Assembly (NCBI GenBank): GCA_030737835.1
Contig: CM060850.1
Span: forward strand, 2,631,788 to 2,695,787
DNA from: Acorus gramineus
Taxonomy: Eukaryota > Streptophyta > Magnoliopsida > Acorales > Acoraceae
Direction: 5' to 3'
Length of the DNA stretch: 64,000 nt
The notes below the pieces were generated by a model that was given only the letters and a program-made list of their open reading frames with translations, did not search any database and was not told the origin of the DNA. Shown here piece after piece: positions 63,469 through 64,000 of the stretch. Position 1 is the stretch's first letter. Each line of letters starts with the position of its first letter. Position numbers and translations under genes: made by a program.

Positions 63469-64000
63469 TTTTCCAACTAATACAATCATTCATTAACTCC
63501 CAAAAAACCATTCATTAAATTACATATTATTATAAAAATATAAAAATTGCATTAAGATAGAATATTATTTTTTATAAAAAGTTTTTTTAAAAAATTTTCA
63601 TACATTGTAGTATACACTATGCTAGGCAACTGTGTGGACCACTTCTAAACTATGGGACTATAAAATGGATTGAACTAGTATCAACCCTCTACTGTATAAG
63701 AATGTTAGAAGTACTCCCTCGTTAGGACTTGGATTCGAGTTTTATCTCATAATGACATAGACAGCTTTATGCAAGAAAAAAAACTCAGCTGAAAAAGAAG
63801 CATACACAGATGATACAACATGCATGGATAAGATGATACAACATGCATGGATAAGAAATACAGTTAACACCCATTAGGACCTCAAAAGTTACACCTCATA
63901 CCCTGCAAAATTTGCCAGTTTGTAACAACATATATGAAACCATTTATCACTGCATATCATTATTATCTGTGTAGCAAGAAATCAGTCTGGATTCAAATCT
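63469..64000. other. window end: no gene; 23-bp tandem repeat
   Basis: gatgatacaacatgcatgg plus ATAA occurs twice in a row (63809-63831 and 63832-63854). A B-box-like ggattcgagttttatct at about 63730 followed by an A-run at 63775-63783 may be the end of a SINE. No coding frame was seen. Confidence 0.5.

Noticed and set aside
63690-63790. SINE at the window end
   Set aside because: Only a B-box-like phrase and an A-run. No A box or target duplication could be found.

Overview
The window is nuclear DNA of a flowering plant. It holds genes with many short GT-AG introns, AT-rich intergenic DNA, plant-only gene families (CDPK, DUF616, DUF630/632, CPP1, NEP1-interacting RING protein) and many plant transposons. 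The first exons of several genes are much richer in GC than their introns and later exons, a pattern common in monocots, so a non-grass monocot or early-branching angiosperm is plausible. That placement is inference.

Six complete protein-coding genes can be built exon by exon, and every splice junction keeps the frame. (1) A DUF616 TOD1/MUCI70-like Golgi-type membrane protein, + strand, 2813-7993, 503 aa. (2) A chloroplast-type RluD-family pseudouridine synthase, - strand, 9768-12916, 446 aa. (3) A calcium-dependent protein kinase close to CPK29, - strand, 15639-18814, 492 aa. (4) A NEP1-interacting-protein/ATL-like RING-H2 membrane protein, + strand, 40780-43850, 234 aa. (5) CPP1, the chaperone-like protein of POR1, + strand, 46255-49469, 289 aa. 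(6) A DUF630/DUF632 (NRG2-like) protein, - strand, 51598-54981, 701 aa. A short signal-peptide exon near 58.2 kb may be exon 1 of an ERECTA-like receptor kinase. The genes do not form a pathway. They sit as a left cluster (2.8-18.8 kb) and a right cluster (40.8-55 kb).

Between the clusters, 19-40.7 kb is a transposon-rich desert, and 55.6-64 kb is similar. It contains two LINE 3' ends, tRNA-derived SINEs, hAT elements with 8-bp target duplications, Tourist- and Mutator-type MITEs, a hAT element with a broken Ty3/gypsy fossil nested inside it, and several microsatellites and tandem duplications. The most unusual content is a set of foldback elements whose inverted arms are built from tandem sub-repeats (33-bp, about 92-bp and about 88-bp units at 13.3, 36.8 and 38.7 kb). 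Two of them, with a GC-rich inverted-repeat element between, form a cluster at 36.8-39.9 kb. The 13.3 kb copy lies between two 120-bp direct repeats, far longer than any known plant transposase footprint. An expansin gene fragment lies close by.
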